A stretch of DNA of 64,000 bases from Isoetes taiwanensis (taxonomy: Eukaryota > Streptophyta > Lycopodiopsida > Isoetales > Isoetaceae): the NCBI GenBank assembly GCA_021234155.1, contig JAJEKV010000053.1, positions 7,765,424 to 7,829,423 on the forward strand. The letters are read 5' to 3'. The position numbers and the translations under genes are program-made. Below the pieces are notes generated by a model. It searched no databases, was not told the DNA's origin, and saw only the letters and a program-made list of their open reading frames with translations. Positions 53,490 through 64,000 of this stretch are shown here, in pieces; position 1 is the first letter of the stretch, and each line of letters starts with the position of its first letter.

Positions 53490-54910
53490 GACCCAAGAGT
53501 GCATTTTCGGTTTGATTTTTTCGTGTTGGGTCTTTTTTTGTTTAAGCCAAGAGTGCACTTTTTGTTTGACTGTTTCGTGTTGGATCTTCTTAATATCGAG
53601 CCATGTGAATGGTATAATTATAGGGATTCGTTTTCTTAGCCCAAAAGTGTTTGCATTTCGAAGCTAAAATACCATTAACAAGGAATAGAATTTCAACTCT
53701 TAAATATGCTAAAAACGTGCCAAAACAAATACCAATTGAAACCAAACCTCCCCTTGTAACCAAACATCCCCAACGCTATTCGGCAACCAAACCTCTGCAT
53801 GACTATGTCACTAAATACTTAACGTTCAAATTCAAGAGCACATGCAACTCTAGCAAGCAAACCCCAAGACCAAATTAGAGAAGAAACCTTGAAAATGTCA
53901 CGCCCCAACTCTTGAATCTTGCGTGGAAAACATAAGACAGTTTCAATGAATGAGCAAAACCTCAGGATAGATAAAACCATCATGAACGTAGACCAATGGA
54001 TAAAAACGCGCTATGACATAACAAACAAAACAAGGAAAAAGACATGGGAAAGGGAAACAACTTAAGCATATCCAAGAACTATGCAAAGCATCACTAAAAC
54101 CTCTAGTAAGCCTCTGGCAAGAAGCATTTCAAGCTCAAATTGTTAACTCATGGCATTTGCAAAAAATAAACCAACTGGTAAAATCTATATTACATCTAAA
54201 AATAATAAATAAGCGCACACGAAGGAACTAAGAACTAGACACTATACCACTTGCCACTACCAATCTAATATTGTACCACACCACAATGCCAAACATAGAA
54301 ATGGGACAAGCAAACCAACATCTTTAACAACTCGCTACAACTTCAACCACTAATTTCTAATCTATGAAAATCATACTGAAACCTCTCTTATGTGACAAGC
54401 TAAAATGGGTACACCCTAGTAAAGCAAGTAGAACCCATATCATATTGAAAAATGAACCAACTCGCACAAAGATCCTCGAAAGATACACTACAAAGTGGAT
54501 GTCACTCTATCACCCCAAAACCTGACATAAAAAAGACAATAAAATGTATTCTAAAGACTATTGAGATGAAATACAAAATAAGTGGTACCCAATGTAGTTG
54601 TCCAATGAGAATGCAAGATTGCACGTGGATAATAACAGCACAAGCAACGTTTATGATGGTTGGTTCTAGCACAAACAATACTAGTACAACAACAATCCAC
54701 ATGTTGAAACAATAAGAAAATGAATCCAAGGATCAAGCTAGTCAAGAAGGTTTATAATGAAACGACGTAACAACCTGAGGCGCTTAAGAACACTTAAAAT
54801 GCACTAGCAAAATATGCAAATACGGCCCACATATTGCTCCACAAATACAAAGCAAAAAATACATGATTAGACGTTCTGAAAGAAGTCTAAACGTAGATTC
54901 TAGGAGGTTC
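53490..54910. other. No recognisable gene
   Basis: AT-rich, with short ORFs only. GAGTGCA.TTT.GTTTGA segments recur at about 53498 and 53552. Confidence 0.4.
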
Positions 54911-55869
54911 TCAAAAGAGAAGAAATAAACTGCAAAAATTGTCCAAATTTTTGGATCTGCATCTAGGCCCTGCCAAAACATGTTTATGCAACCTCTGATC
55001 ATCTAAAGTAGAGGACTATAAGATTACAACATATGCAAGGTATCTGAAATAACAAAACTGACAAACAAGCTCACAAGCAGTTCCCAAAATATTCAAAACA
55101 GAGGAAAGAACTTAGTTGCAACAACGCTATACCAAGCACACAACCAAAACGTCTAACAAAGCGCAGGTTCAAATGCAAAGCAGTAGAGACTACAAATGGG
55201 AAATATCATGTCCTTAGAGACGCAAACATTAAAAGATCAAAGGAGAGTATACCTCCATCATCATCCAACTCACTCAGATCCAAACAATCCAGCAAAGAAT
55301 AGATGAGGATGCCGAGATATAGAATTACAGAACACCATGAAATGCCACATCAGAAGACATGCAAAATCTAAAATGATGACTGTTGTAGCTCAACTATAAG
55401 AAAAAATTCGCCAAATGCACCTTAGCTTGGCCCCAATAGCTCTGCTCGCAGACGATCCACCATGCCTCAAGCAAGACTTGTCCAGAAAGTAGCATCACAT
55501 TTATAGCAACCTTCGCCAAAGATAAATCTAAGCAAAGAAATGGCATATCCGACCTCAAACCAACACGACTTTTCCAGAAAATAATGTTATGACGAGTGCA
55601 AGGTAAATAAAGAAACAACAAATCGTGCAATCGTGCAATTGGAGAAGATAGCACGCAACAACTAAAGAGCTTTTGGATGTCTATCCTATACTGTTCCGGT
55701 TACACGGTAAACAGAGCCTCGCACAGTAACGAGGATGACTGCCAGTTTAAAAGCACTAGCAGGTTTGAAGCAGTTTATGGAATATCCCAGGCATATACCA
55801 ACATATCCTTGGAATATGCCAAAAACCTACCTAAGCCAAGGTTTGCCCCCCCTAGGGGCAACCCAAAAA
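54911..55869. repeat. Left copy of a ~0.95-kb direct repeat
   Basis: It starts TCAAAAGAGAAGAAATAAAC, ends AGGGGCAACCCAAAAAT, and matches 59003-59929 almost throughout, with scattered substitutions and small indels. No coding content is apparent. The pair flanks the ORF1-only LINE and the GRAS pseudogene. Confidence 0.9.
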
Positions 55870-56109
55870 TCCTTAAAAAAAAATTATGGAATGAATAGTT
55901 TGGGTTTCATGCTTGGGCGCCTACACTTCGTGACCAGGTACGACTCATTCATTCTGAGGGAGGAATGACGGCCACATCTATGATCGTGTCTATTGAGAGA
56001 TGGACACACTTATTACAGTTAATACATGCCTTCCTTCCAGACCCTAAAGCCCAGTATGTGGGCACAAGCGATGCCTCAGTACAGACACTAGATACAGAAT
56101 TACAGCCAC

Positions 56110-56220
56110 AGAAGGGGACCAGGATCGTAATGCCGCGCTAACAGACAGAAGCGTACAGGCATCTCCACAATCCTAAGGGGACCAGGAGTCGCAATGCCGC
56201 GCTAACAGACAGGAGCAGGC
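56110..56220. repeat. Two tandem ~65-bp repeats upstream of LINE ORF1
   Basis: GGGGACCAGGATCGTAATGC and GGGGACCAGGAGTCGCAATG, each followed by CGCGCTAACAGACAG.AGC, start about 64 bp apart. Confidence 0.8.
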
Positions 56221-56224
56221 TACC

Positions 56225-56849
56225 TCAGTATCTTCTGTTACTAGGAGCCTGAACTTGCGTATTATAGGGGTTGCAGAGGCAGAAGATGATGCCCTTTCTG
56301 ATATGGATGCTGCTTTACATTTTTTCACTGATGTCATGCATGTGAAGGCTGGTGGAGTTGTCTCCGCTACTAGGGTGGGAGCGGCAAGACCTGATCGTCC
56401 TCGCCATCTTTTGGTTCGGTTTCAAGACACTCTTAGCCGCTTACATGTTCTTCAGCATGGAAACCATCTCAGAGGGACTAGTTTCTCAGTACAGGAGGAC
56501 CTCTCCCCTCTTCAATTGTGTAACCATAAGGAGGAGCTTTGCAATGTGAGGGCAGCCCGCCTGCAAAAGAAATGGGCAGTGTACAGGGGAGGCGCCGCAA
56601 TTATTCTAGATCAATGGCCTTTCAATCCTTGGACTGGCTATGTCTAGATAATTTTAGAAGCATAAATTTACTACTAGCATTAGCATTATCTTATCTTATT
56701 CTTGGTAGCCTTTTAATATTTGGTTATTGTGTTTGGTGATGGGGCCTAGTCCCCAGGTTTTAGATGGGCTGTTGCCCTTGCATGTGCCATCCCATAACCC
56801 GTTGGGTTCCCGTGGACGTAAAAATCTATCTTATCTTATCTTATCTTTT
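56225..56849 (+). mobile_element. ORF1-only, non-autonomous LINE copy
   Basis: An ORF1-like reading frame leads directly into a LINE 3' end (GTGTTTGGTGATGGGGCCTA at 56729) and a (TCTTA)n tail to 56849. The 3' end is nearly identical to that at 51999-52118. No ORF2 sequence lies between. The 5' edge is unclear. Confidence 0.65.
56255..56647 (+). CDS. LINE ORF1 C-terminal part (RRM and CTD)
   Basis: 130 residues. MRIIGVAEAEDDALSDMDAA begins an L1 ORF1-type RRM. ATRVGAARPDRPRHLLVRF is its typical middle strand, and VQEDLSPLQLCNHKEELCNV the start of the C-terminal domain. Such proteins bind LINE RNA. The N-terminal coiled coil is missing or upstream in decayed sequence. It differs clearly from ORF1 at 28371-29462, so it belongs to another LINE family. 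Confidence 0.65.
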   Translation: MRIIGVAEAEDDALSDMDAALHFFTDVMHVKAGGVVSATRVGAARPDRPRHLLVRFQDTLSRLHVLQHGNHLRGTSFSVQEDLSPLQLCNHKEELCNVRAARLQKKWAVYRGGAAIILDQWPFNPWTGYV

Positions 56850-57949
56850 AACTTTAAGCTCATTACTAGCGCTTCATCTTGACATATCATTTTTTTCTAC
56901 CTTTCTTCAACTATGCGAGCCTAACATTCAAATCTTTGCATTTTGCAAATTGAATTAATGTTTTGCTGATGCGCGAAACTATCTGGAGAGAGATGGCCAC
57001 AAACAAAAACTTTTACTCTACACCGACGAATTGCCTGAGTGCCTCTTGTAGAAAATCATTAAATAGGAGTGCCATGAAGTCATGCAATCAAGTCCTCCAC
57101 ATAGGCCAAGAATTGCGTCGCATTTTCCCGTTGGAGAAGCTTGCTGAATAAGGGTTTTAGTCATAGGCTTGACATCTCAGACACCAACCTACCACATCCT
57201 ACAAACATTTTTATAAGCTCCAAGTTTGTCAGATAGCTTGAGTGTCGCCTGGTCATAATCCAAACCTGGCCTGCTTACCTGCATGTGGTCATTCAGACTG
57301 CAATGGTGTATTGTTGATAGGTGAACAGGTTTCAGACTGAAAAAAAACAATTCTTTCTCACCTGTTGATTCAAGCTGAAAAGAGTACCAAGGCAAGAAGC
57401 TCTTAAAGCTATAGAAATATCTCATTACAGAGTTCATCATGAAAAAGAGTACGATCAGAGTTTTGGCCTTCATGTTCCACAAGTTCTGATTCCTTTGATG
57501 ATGAAAGATCTTCGGAAGTCCAGTAGTTATCCATGCTTGACACAAACTAAAAGGCAACTTGACTGACATATTGGTTGTTTGGCTTTAGTGCAAAGAATAG
57601 TACAGCGATTTGCTTTGCAAGTTGCACTGTCTTGTATCACATTCGAAGTAGACAAGAAAACATGACACTAGCACAAAGTTGGCATGATCTAAAACACTGA
57701 ATCAATTAATGCAAGCAAAGAACAATATACATAGTATTTCAGCTAATCAATAACAGGTGATGTAAATTAGCATACCACCTTAATGACATGTACAAAGAAA
57801 GCGTTTGTTGACAGATGTGCCACATTGGTATTCTATTCAGAACTTTTCTAACATGAATTTTCACAGAGGTAATGATGTTTCTCACCTTATGCAGCCTAAT
57901 GAATATTTAAGGAGCACTCTGTGGATATGCACTTGATCATGAGTAATAT
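56850..57949. other. No recognisable gene
   Basis: AT-rich. It might include remains of the GRAS gene's 3' region, but nothing is readable. Confidence 0.35.
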
Positions 57950-58999
57950 CTAACATATGTTCCAAGCTGATAAAGCATGGGTGATATGACCTTTCCAGCC
58001 AAGGAGCAGCCAACCTTGGTCTGCTCCTGATGAAAATGGTTTCTGATATGGGCTCAGAATATCCTCAAGCCTTTCCAATGTGCTAACTTCAGGAAGCAAC
58101 ATCTGAAACCCTTCCTCTGCCAAACGGTAAGTACTTGTATGTTTCAGGCCTCTCAGTTCTCTCCAATCCCTCATATCCCACCACATTTACAATCTGCCTC
58201 CGAAATTTAAACTATTCAAGCATCTCCCTTTCTGCTCTATCCTCCATGCAAAGGTCTAACATGTCATAAATGGTCGCATAATCTGGTAATATTTCTATCA
58301 ATCTATTCATAAAGAAAGGTGCAGTCCCTGCAATGCTTTGGATGGCTAATGTAAATAGCTTAGGTTCCATGCTTCTCACCCTTCTGATCCACTACTTTCT
58401 AGGACTCTCTGGGATCAAGCTCTCTTCCATCAAATTCTGGTTATTTGCTATTGAATTTACTATTAACACTTCTCCTGTTCGAAGATGTAAATCATTTGCT
58501 TGTACACGTTCCCACCTGCCCTCAATGGCATGAACCTTAAAATTGATAGCTTTGGACACTGCATATTGAGTTAATCTCCTGCCCATTTCTTCCATTCTCT
58601 TTCTTCCATTCTTTGGTCTATCAATGTAGGGCGCATTTCAAATGGGCCACCAGAGTGAGCACCAAGGTCTTGAATAAGAGATGGCCATTGAAAATCATAG
58701 CCCTGGCTGACTCCGTAATCTATAATGTGAATTTTGTTGGATTGCTCACAGGCTTTTAGAATGGCACAATTTGTAAAGACAAAGGTAATCATGTAGTGAG
58801 GGAGCACCTCAGTTGCGAATTTAATAAACTTTAGCTTTTCTTCTAATGACAAATGGATGCACATGACAGGATCAGAAGCAGTACCATAGATTCGTGCAAC
58901 TAAGCCCTCCACAAAAGCATAAAAAAGACGATGTGTGGCATTCCCAGTTGGAGAAGTTTGCTCAGTTAGGGTTTGGACCATTGGCACAGCATCTGTCAA
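57950..58999 (-). pseudogene. GRAS-family transcription regulator, decayed
   Basis: Three frames together span the GRAS domain. 58999-58571: TEQTSPTGNATHRLFYAFVE (leucine-heptad region I) and KIHIIDYGVSQGYDFQWPSL (VHIID motif). 58595-58392: MEEMGRRLTQYA, GEVLIVNSI and LIPESPRK (leucine-heptad II/PFYRE region). 58186-57950: WWDMRDWREL and GWLLLGWKGHITHALSAWN (SAW motif). The N-terminal region before the heptads is absent and many stops lie at 58200-58390. GRAS proteins are plant nuclear regulators. The right-hand 0.95-kb direct repeat starts just beyond its 5' end. Confidence 0.8.
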
Positions 59000-59002
59000 A
59001 TG

Positions 59003-59929
59003 TCAAAAGAGAAGAAACAAATTGCAAAAATCGTCCAAAATTTTGGATCTGCATCTAGGCCCTGCCAGAACATGTTTAAGCAACCTCTGATCATCTAAAG
59101 TAGAGGACTATAAGATTACAAAATATGCAAGGTATCTGAAATAACAAAACTGACAAATAAGCTCACAAGCAGTGCCTAAAAGATTCACAAGAGAGGAAAG
59201 AACTTAGTTGCAACAACGCTATACCAAGCACACAACCAAAACATCTAACAAAGCACAGGTTCAAATGCAAAGCAGTAGAAACTACAAATGGGAAGTATCA
59301 CGTCCTTAGAGATGCAAACATCAAAAGATCAAAAGAGAGTATACCTCTGTCATCATCCAAATCCAAACAATCCAGCAAAGAATAGATGAGGATGCCGAGA
59401 TATAGAATTACAGAACAGCATGAAACGCCACATCAGAAGACATGCAAAATCTAAAATGATGACTGTTGTAGCTCAACTATAAGAAAAAATTTGCCAAATG
59501 CACCTTAGCTTGGCCCCAATAGTTGCTCGCAGATGATCCAAATGCCTCAAGCAAGACTTGTCCAGAAACTAGCATCACATTGATAGCAACCTTCGCCGAC
59601 CTCAAACCAACATGACTTTTCCAGAAAATAATGTCCTAGCAAGTGCAAGGTAAACAAAGAAACAACACATCGTGCAATCTTGCAATTGGAGAAGATAGCA
59701 CGCAACAACTACAGAGCTTTTGGACGTTGTCGGAGTATCTCCTATCCTATACTGTTCCAGTTACACGGTAAACAGAGCCTCGCAAAGTAACGAGGATGAC
59801 CGCCAGTTTAAGAGCACTAGCAGGTTTGAAGCAGTTTATGGAATATCCCAGGCATATACCAACATATCCCTGAAATATGCCAAAAACTCACCTAAGCCAA
59901 GGTTTGCCCCCCTAGAGGCAACCCAAAAT
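59003..59929. repeat. Right copy of a ~0.95-kb direct repeat
   Basis: It matches 54911-55869 and lacks about 30 bp of it. It ends where the third palindrome-ended repeat begins (59932). Confidence 0.9.
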
Positions 59930-59931
59930 GC

Positions 59932-60123
59932 ATTCTAGAATGGGACTCGCATGAAACCAACAAACCGCCCACTTGCTAGACTTGCTTCTCATTCATCTCA
60001 GCAGAAACGCGCCTAAAATAGCGAACTCCCAACCAGAATGGGCATGCGCCGCCCGCATGCATGCAAAACATGCATGCTCGTCCCATTCTAGAATGGCGAT
60101 CCGATGTCTCGGATCGATGGGAT
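59932..60123 (-). repeat. Palindrome-ended repeat, copy 3 (192 bp)
   Basis: In inverted orientation it has both ends of copies 1 and 2: ATTCTAGAATGGGACTCGCA at 59932 and GATCGATGGGAT at 60123. It also has the GCGCCTAAAATAGCGAACTCCC segment. The interior is short, so it is an internally deleted derivative. Confidence 0.75.
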
Positions 60124-63100
60124 TAATTCTTGAACTTCATAACTTTTAAAATACTACATAAGTTCAACAATACTCAGTGCTGGCTATGTTCGTCGTTACT
60201 TTTCTAGTCAGTAAATGTTTTTTAAGATTCACTCTGACATTATTTTACCCAGTTGCTATTTTGGATCTTGCCAAATTAGAGTTTCTGAGCGTGTCAAATT
60301 CTTGGTAGCATTTAGGCAATTGTTTGTCAAGTTGTTGATGGTACATATAAGGTAAACATTGTAAACACAAGGCTTTTTTTTAATATGGTAAATTGTTTTG
60401 CAACTCTTAAGATATTTCTGCCCCTTTTGTGATTGTCCAAGTTCTAGAATCATCAAAATTTATGATCCAGAAGCTTGATCCAATTCTTGGCGGAAAAAGA
60501 ATGTTCATGATATGTGGGAAAAATCTTATTTCAAACTTCTACTTTGAGGCTATCCTGCCTCATACTATTTAGTTGTATGATAATACGACATCTATTGATG
60601 ATCATCTGCATGTGGTAGAACATGTTGATAGCAATGAATCTATTGAATGCCTCAAGGTATACTATTTTTTGGTGGTTTTGCTTTTGGTGGATTATTTCAT
60701 CCTCTACATTTTGAGTCCCATGTCACAGGCCTTTGTATGTTTCTTGATTCTATTTGATAATAGATTGTCATCTTTTAAGAATAAAAATAGTTAAATATAC
60801 ATATAAACCTCAATACAAGTGCATGCAAAGATCCTGCAAGAATTTGAAATTCTTTTCTTGGTTTTAGATTCTTAGACCGTAGATTGGACGGAATTTGTTT
60901 GCTTGGGGATGGATTGGAGGGAATTTGCTTGGATCGGAGGGAATCTAGTGGCTGTACCCAAAATTTCCCAACAAGCATCGGCCACGTCATGTCATGATGA
61001 CAAACGACCAAATATTTCTTTTTTAAATATATACGATAAGCACGTGACCTCCTACCATACATTCAAAATTACATAAAAAATGGATTTTTTAGTGCAAGAT
61101 AGTCATGAATTTAGAACTAATGTATGACACCCTTGCATGCTTTTATCCTATTCTATATCTTATTGATATGAGTCTATACCCTTACGCTAAACTAGCAGAA
61201 CTGCAGGGTTGGGAAGAAGGCTAGGCAGTCGGGCTCGCGTTGGGTTTTGCTTCTGTGGTAATTCGAAGATCGGCAGAAGGATCTCCTAGAAAGCTAATAC
61301 GTGCTTGAATCCAATCGTCGGACAGTGTTAAGGTGCAACAATTGGGTATTTGATTGAGTGTGAAGCACATCGAATTGTGTTGTTGGTTGAGTGATGAATT
61401 GGTTACAATAATAATTACATGTGGGTGCTCCAAATTTCGTCGATGCAAATACACGACCTTATCTATTGGGGCACCAAGAAAAAGAAAAACCATCTTTGAA
61501 GCGCCTAAAATAGAACTACATTTGAACTTCATCCCCTTATCACAAAGGGACCATCCCCCCTAAAATTGAACTTTCAAAACATTAATAGCTTTCATTGTGC
61601 TTTTAAAAACCACCCAACTTACCTTTTCAGCCTTTTCTTGGGTCATTATGGTTTAAAACCATCACAAACTTATTTTTTTTCAAACTTGTGTTGGTGTCAT
61701 TGCTTTGATATTGATATTTAATGTTGGATTCTAATGAGGCATGTATAATGTAATGTAGGTAAACTACAATTGGTTGTTTGGATATGATTTCCATATTGGT
61801 CCAAAGATGTTTTCCATTCTAACAATAGGAAAGACAATATTATTATTCATGTGCTGCTTGTATATGATTATCTCGTAAAGGGAAAGCCCAAACAACAAAC
61901 AATTTGCTAGAAAACATGCATTCGATGGACACTTATGTGGGGAAAAATTATCATGGTTCTCACAGTTGTCATAGTTAACATCCTGTAGAAACTTCTCTGA
62001 AATCCAATCCATACTTCTGATTGTAGCTACATGATCAGCCAGGGTTTCAATCTTGGGCCGTTGCTAACATTAGGAAGGTTCTATATCGGCCCATTTAGAT
62101 GTATAATTCCAATCTAATGAAAAACAAGAGATGTTCAACATATAAGGACTCCATTCATGAAACAACATACAATCCAAGACATGCCCACCACATTGTCTTG
62201 AACAGACATACTGCTTAGAAGATGGTGGAAGTTGATATGACTGGGGCATACAACTCAAACTCATCATGGGACACATAAATATATCCCGAGCATTGTGATA
62301 GTTAGAATTTATAATACAATTGCAGTTATGACTATAAGAAGGCACTTGAAAAGATAACATTATTAAGCTTCTCGTGCTCTTCTTGCATTTGCTTAAAAAG
62401 TACTAGGGCACATGCACCTTGTCCATGTTGCATATCCTGCTATCATTGGACTCTATGATATCATGTCTCTATTTGGCAGCATTTTCAAGCATATTATTTG
62501 GGATAAAACTATGTCAAAGCATGCCATTTTGTAGAAATAGCCAATCACAATCTTTTTGTAAGCATTTTTCTATACAAATGTGCTTGTCTTTCTAACATTA
62601 ACAAAGATACGTAAAACAAAGAACACCATGATGGCCATCATAATTACTTACCTCTAGCAAAATGGTAGCAGAACAAAACCTTCCTTTATAACTCCCGATA
62701 GTAAAAAGATGTTGCGATGCAAAAATAAAACCCTTTGTTTGATTTTGTAGAGTTCAGGAAGCACTCACCTCCGGATATATGGCCCCATTCAAATTTCGGC
62801 AAGCCTAGGGATGGGTAAAGATGGAAACTAGTCTTTTAGTTAATCAAAACGTAAATACCCCCCGCCTCTTATGTACAAAATTACAGGAAACAATGCATTC
62901 ATCCTTCTAGAGTGCTGCAGAAACAATGGTTGATGCTACTATAACTAGTTTTTAGCACACAATACTGGTGAAACTAGTACTCACATTTAATATACCAACA
63001 AAACCAGTTAAAACCACGATGAAGCCCGTCGGTTGAGTGCTCTTGTTTACGGGTCCGGATGAATCGCCACATACCGCATGCCTTGCTCCATAGTTGCCTG

Positions 63101-63297
63101 GCCGCCAAAGATTTTGAGAGACATATTTGCCTATACAAGCATACTTTTTAGCCTTTGGTGGAGTATTTAACTTGTATTTGTCCACAATCTTCAACAAGAA
63201 CTGCTTGCTAGGCTCTGTATGTTTTCCCCCTTGCCTTTTGCACAGTCACGAGATCAAGTCCAGCTCCCTTCACAACAAGAGAATGGACTTTTAGCGA
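60124..63297. other. No recognisable gene
   Basis: AT-rich with scattered short ORFs. 60470-60655 reads as a possible exon remnant (KLDPILGGKRMFMICGKN), which I cannot assign. 62952-63197 (minus) is an 81-residue ORF with no recognised domain. Confidence 0.4.
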
Positions 63298-63800
63298 CGT
63301 GGGCTTGCGACGTCTGTGCGACGTGACGTCGCAAATAACATCACCATGCGACGGCGTCAATCGCGGCGTCCGCGTCGTGAGCCGCGTCGCATGCGGCGTA
63401 TGGTGCGACGTCGACACGCATTATGGTCGCGGCGTCGACTTTTTCTTTGTGACGTCGCCAGGCGGACGACAGGTGTCACGCCAGGCGGACGACAGGTGTC
63501 ACGCCAGGTCGCGTCGCATGCGACGTATGGTGCGACGTCTGACACTGTGACGTAGCAGATCTGTCACGCCAGGTGGACGCTTGCGCCAGGTGGACGACAG
63601 GTGTGATGTTTACGACGTGACGTCGCATGCGACGTCGTATATGTGACGTATGTGACGTATGTGTCATATATGACATGTCAGTACGTATATGTGACGTATG
63701 TGACACGTCCATACGTATATGTGACGTATATGACACGTCAGTATGTATATGTGACGTATATGACACGTTAGTACGTATATGTGACGTAGGTGGTCGCATG
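63298..63800. repeat. GACGT-rich satellite with 30-bp and 23-bp tandem repeats
   Basis: At 63651-63800 a 30-bp unit (GTACGTATATGTGACGTATG..., ending GACACGTC) repeats at 63681, 63711, 63741 and 63771. At 63458-63503 a 23-bp unit CCAGGCGGACGACAGGTGTC(ACG) is doubled. Palindromes such as GACGTCGCATGCGACGTC (63619-63636) recur in variants throughout. All overlapping ORFs are by-products of the repeats. Confidence 0.85.
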
Positions 63801-63988
63801 TGACGTATATTTTTTATACACGAAGTTTTGGTTTTTTAGGATTACAAATTCAATACCTGTCTGATTGATACCTGTCTGAAAAAGACTCTGACGACCAACC
63901 TGCAGCTTCATTTAAGCGTGTTGCCTGCACATGCATCATCACAGTAGATGTGCTACCGCATGAATTACCTCCTTCATCTAGACTTTGA
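63801..63988. other. No recognisable gene at the right edge
   Basis: Nothing is identifiable in the last ~190 bp except a short direct repeat of ATACCTGTCTGA (63855-63880). Confidence 0.4.
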
Positions 63989-64000
63989 GAAAAATGGTTT

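Noticed and set aside
54911-59929. Direct repeats as LTRs of a 5-kb retrotransposon
   Set aside because: No TG/CA ends, primer site, polypurine tract or gag-pol between them.
63298-63800. Repeats near the right edge as a CRISPR array
   Set aside because: Units are contiguous without unique spacers, in a plant-like nuclear context.

Overview
This window looks like a repeat-dense stretch of a land-plant nuclear genome. The evidence is chromodomain-bearing and Tat-like Ty3/gypsy retrotransposons, L1-type LINEs, a Ty1/copia gag fragment, a decayed GRAS regulator and an exon resembling a plant omega-amidase. I see no intact ordinary host gene and no tRNA or rRNA gene. A large-genome plant outside the best-studied flowering plants (fern, lycophyte, gymnosperm or bryophyte) is my guess, but the sequence does not settle it.

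Layout. 1-360: three tandem repeats. 704-6053 (-): decayed Tat-like Ty3/gypsy element whose archaeal-type RNase H lies between protease and reverse transcriptase. 6054-8455: its probable leader/LTR and unassigned DNA. 8456-21665 (-): chromovirus A. 21666-24860: short repeats and a perfect 38-bp inverted repeat. 24861-about 30430 (-): a nearly complete L1-type LINE. 30539-43686 (+): chromovirus B. 43687-63988: a patchwork of a Cys-rich ORF pair, a small palindrome-ended repeat family, an omega-amidase-like exon, copia and LINE fragments, a solo LTR of the A/B lineage with a 5-bp target duplication, two 0.95-kb direct repeats around a GRAS pseudogene, and a GACGT-rich satellite.

The main result is the shared architecture of A and B. 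Both have LTRs of 1.6-1.7 kb, an initiator-Met tRNA primer site, gag, and pol ending in a chromodomain. Between primer site and gag, both carry two extra genes in the same order. The first encodes a histone H3: an N-terminal tail identical to H3 residues 1-9 (ARTKQTARK), then an unusual 270-340 residue linker, then a complete H3 histone fold at the C-terminus. The second ('ORF X') encodes a protein of about 508 residues that I do not recognise; it is clearly homologous between A and B. Each extra gene has its own TATA-like box 85-120 bp upstream of its ATG. In three of the four cases, two long hairpins about 190-200 bp apart lie further upstream; the fourth has one weaker hairpin. All four extra genes are open, although gag and pol of both elements are broken. 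The nine tail codons differ only synonymously between A and B. I infer one old capture of a host H3 gene, kept under selection, in an element whose integrase also ends in a chromodomain. A retrotransposon that supplies its own H3 variant is, to my knowledge, not a described system; a literature and database search is needed to confirm that.
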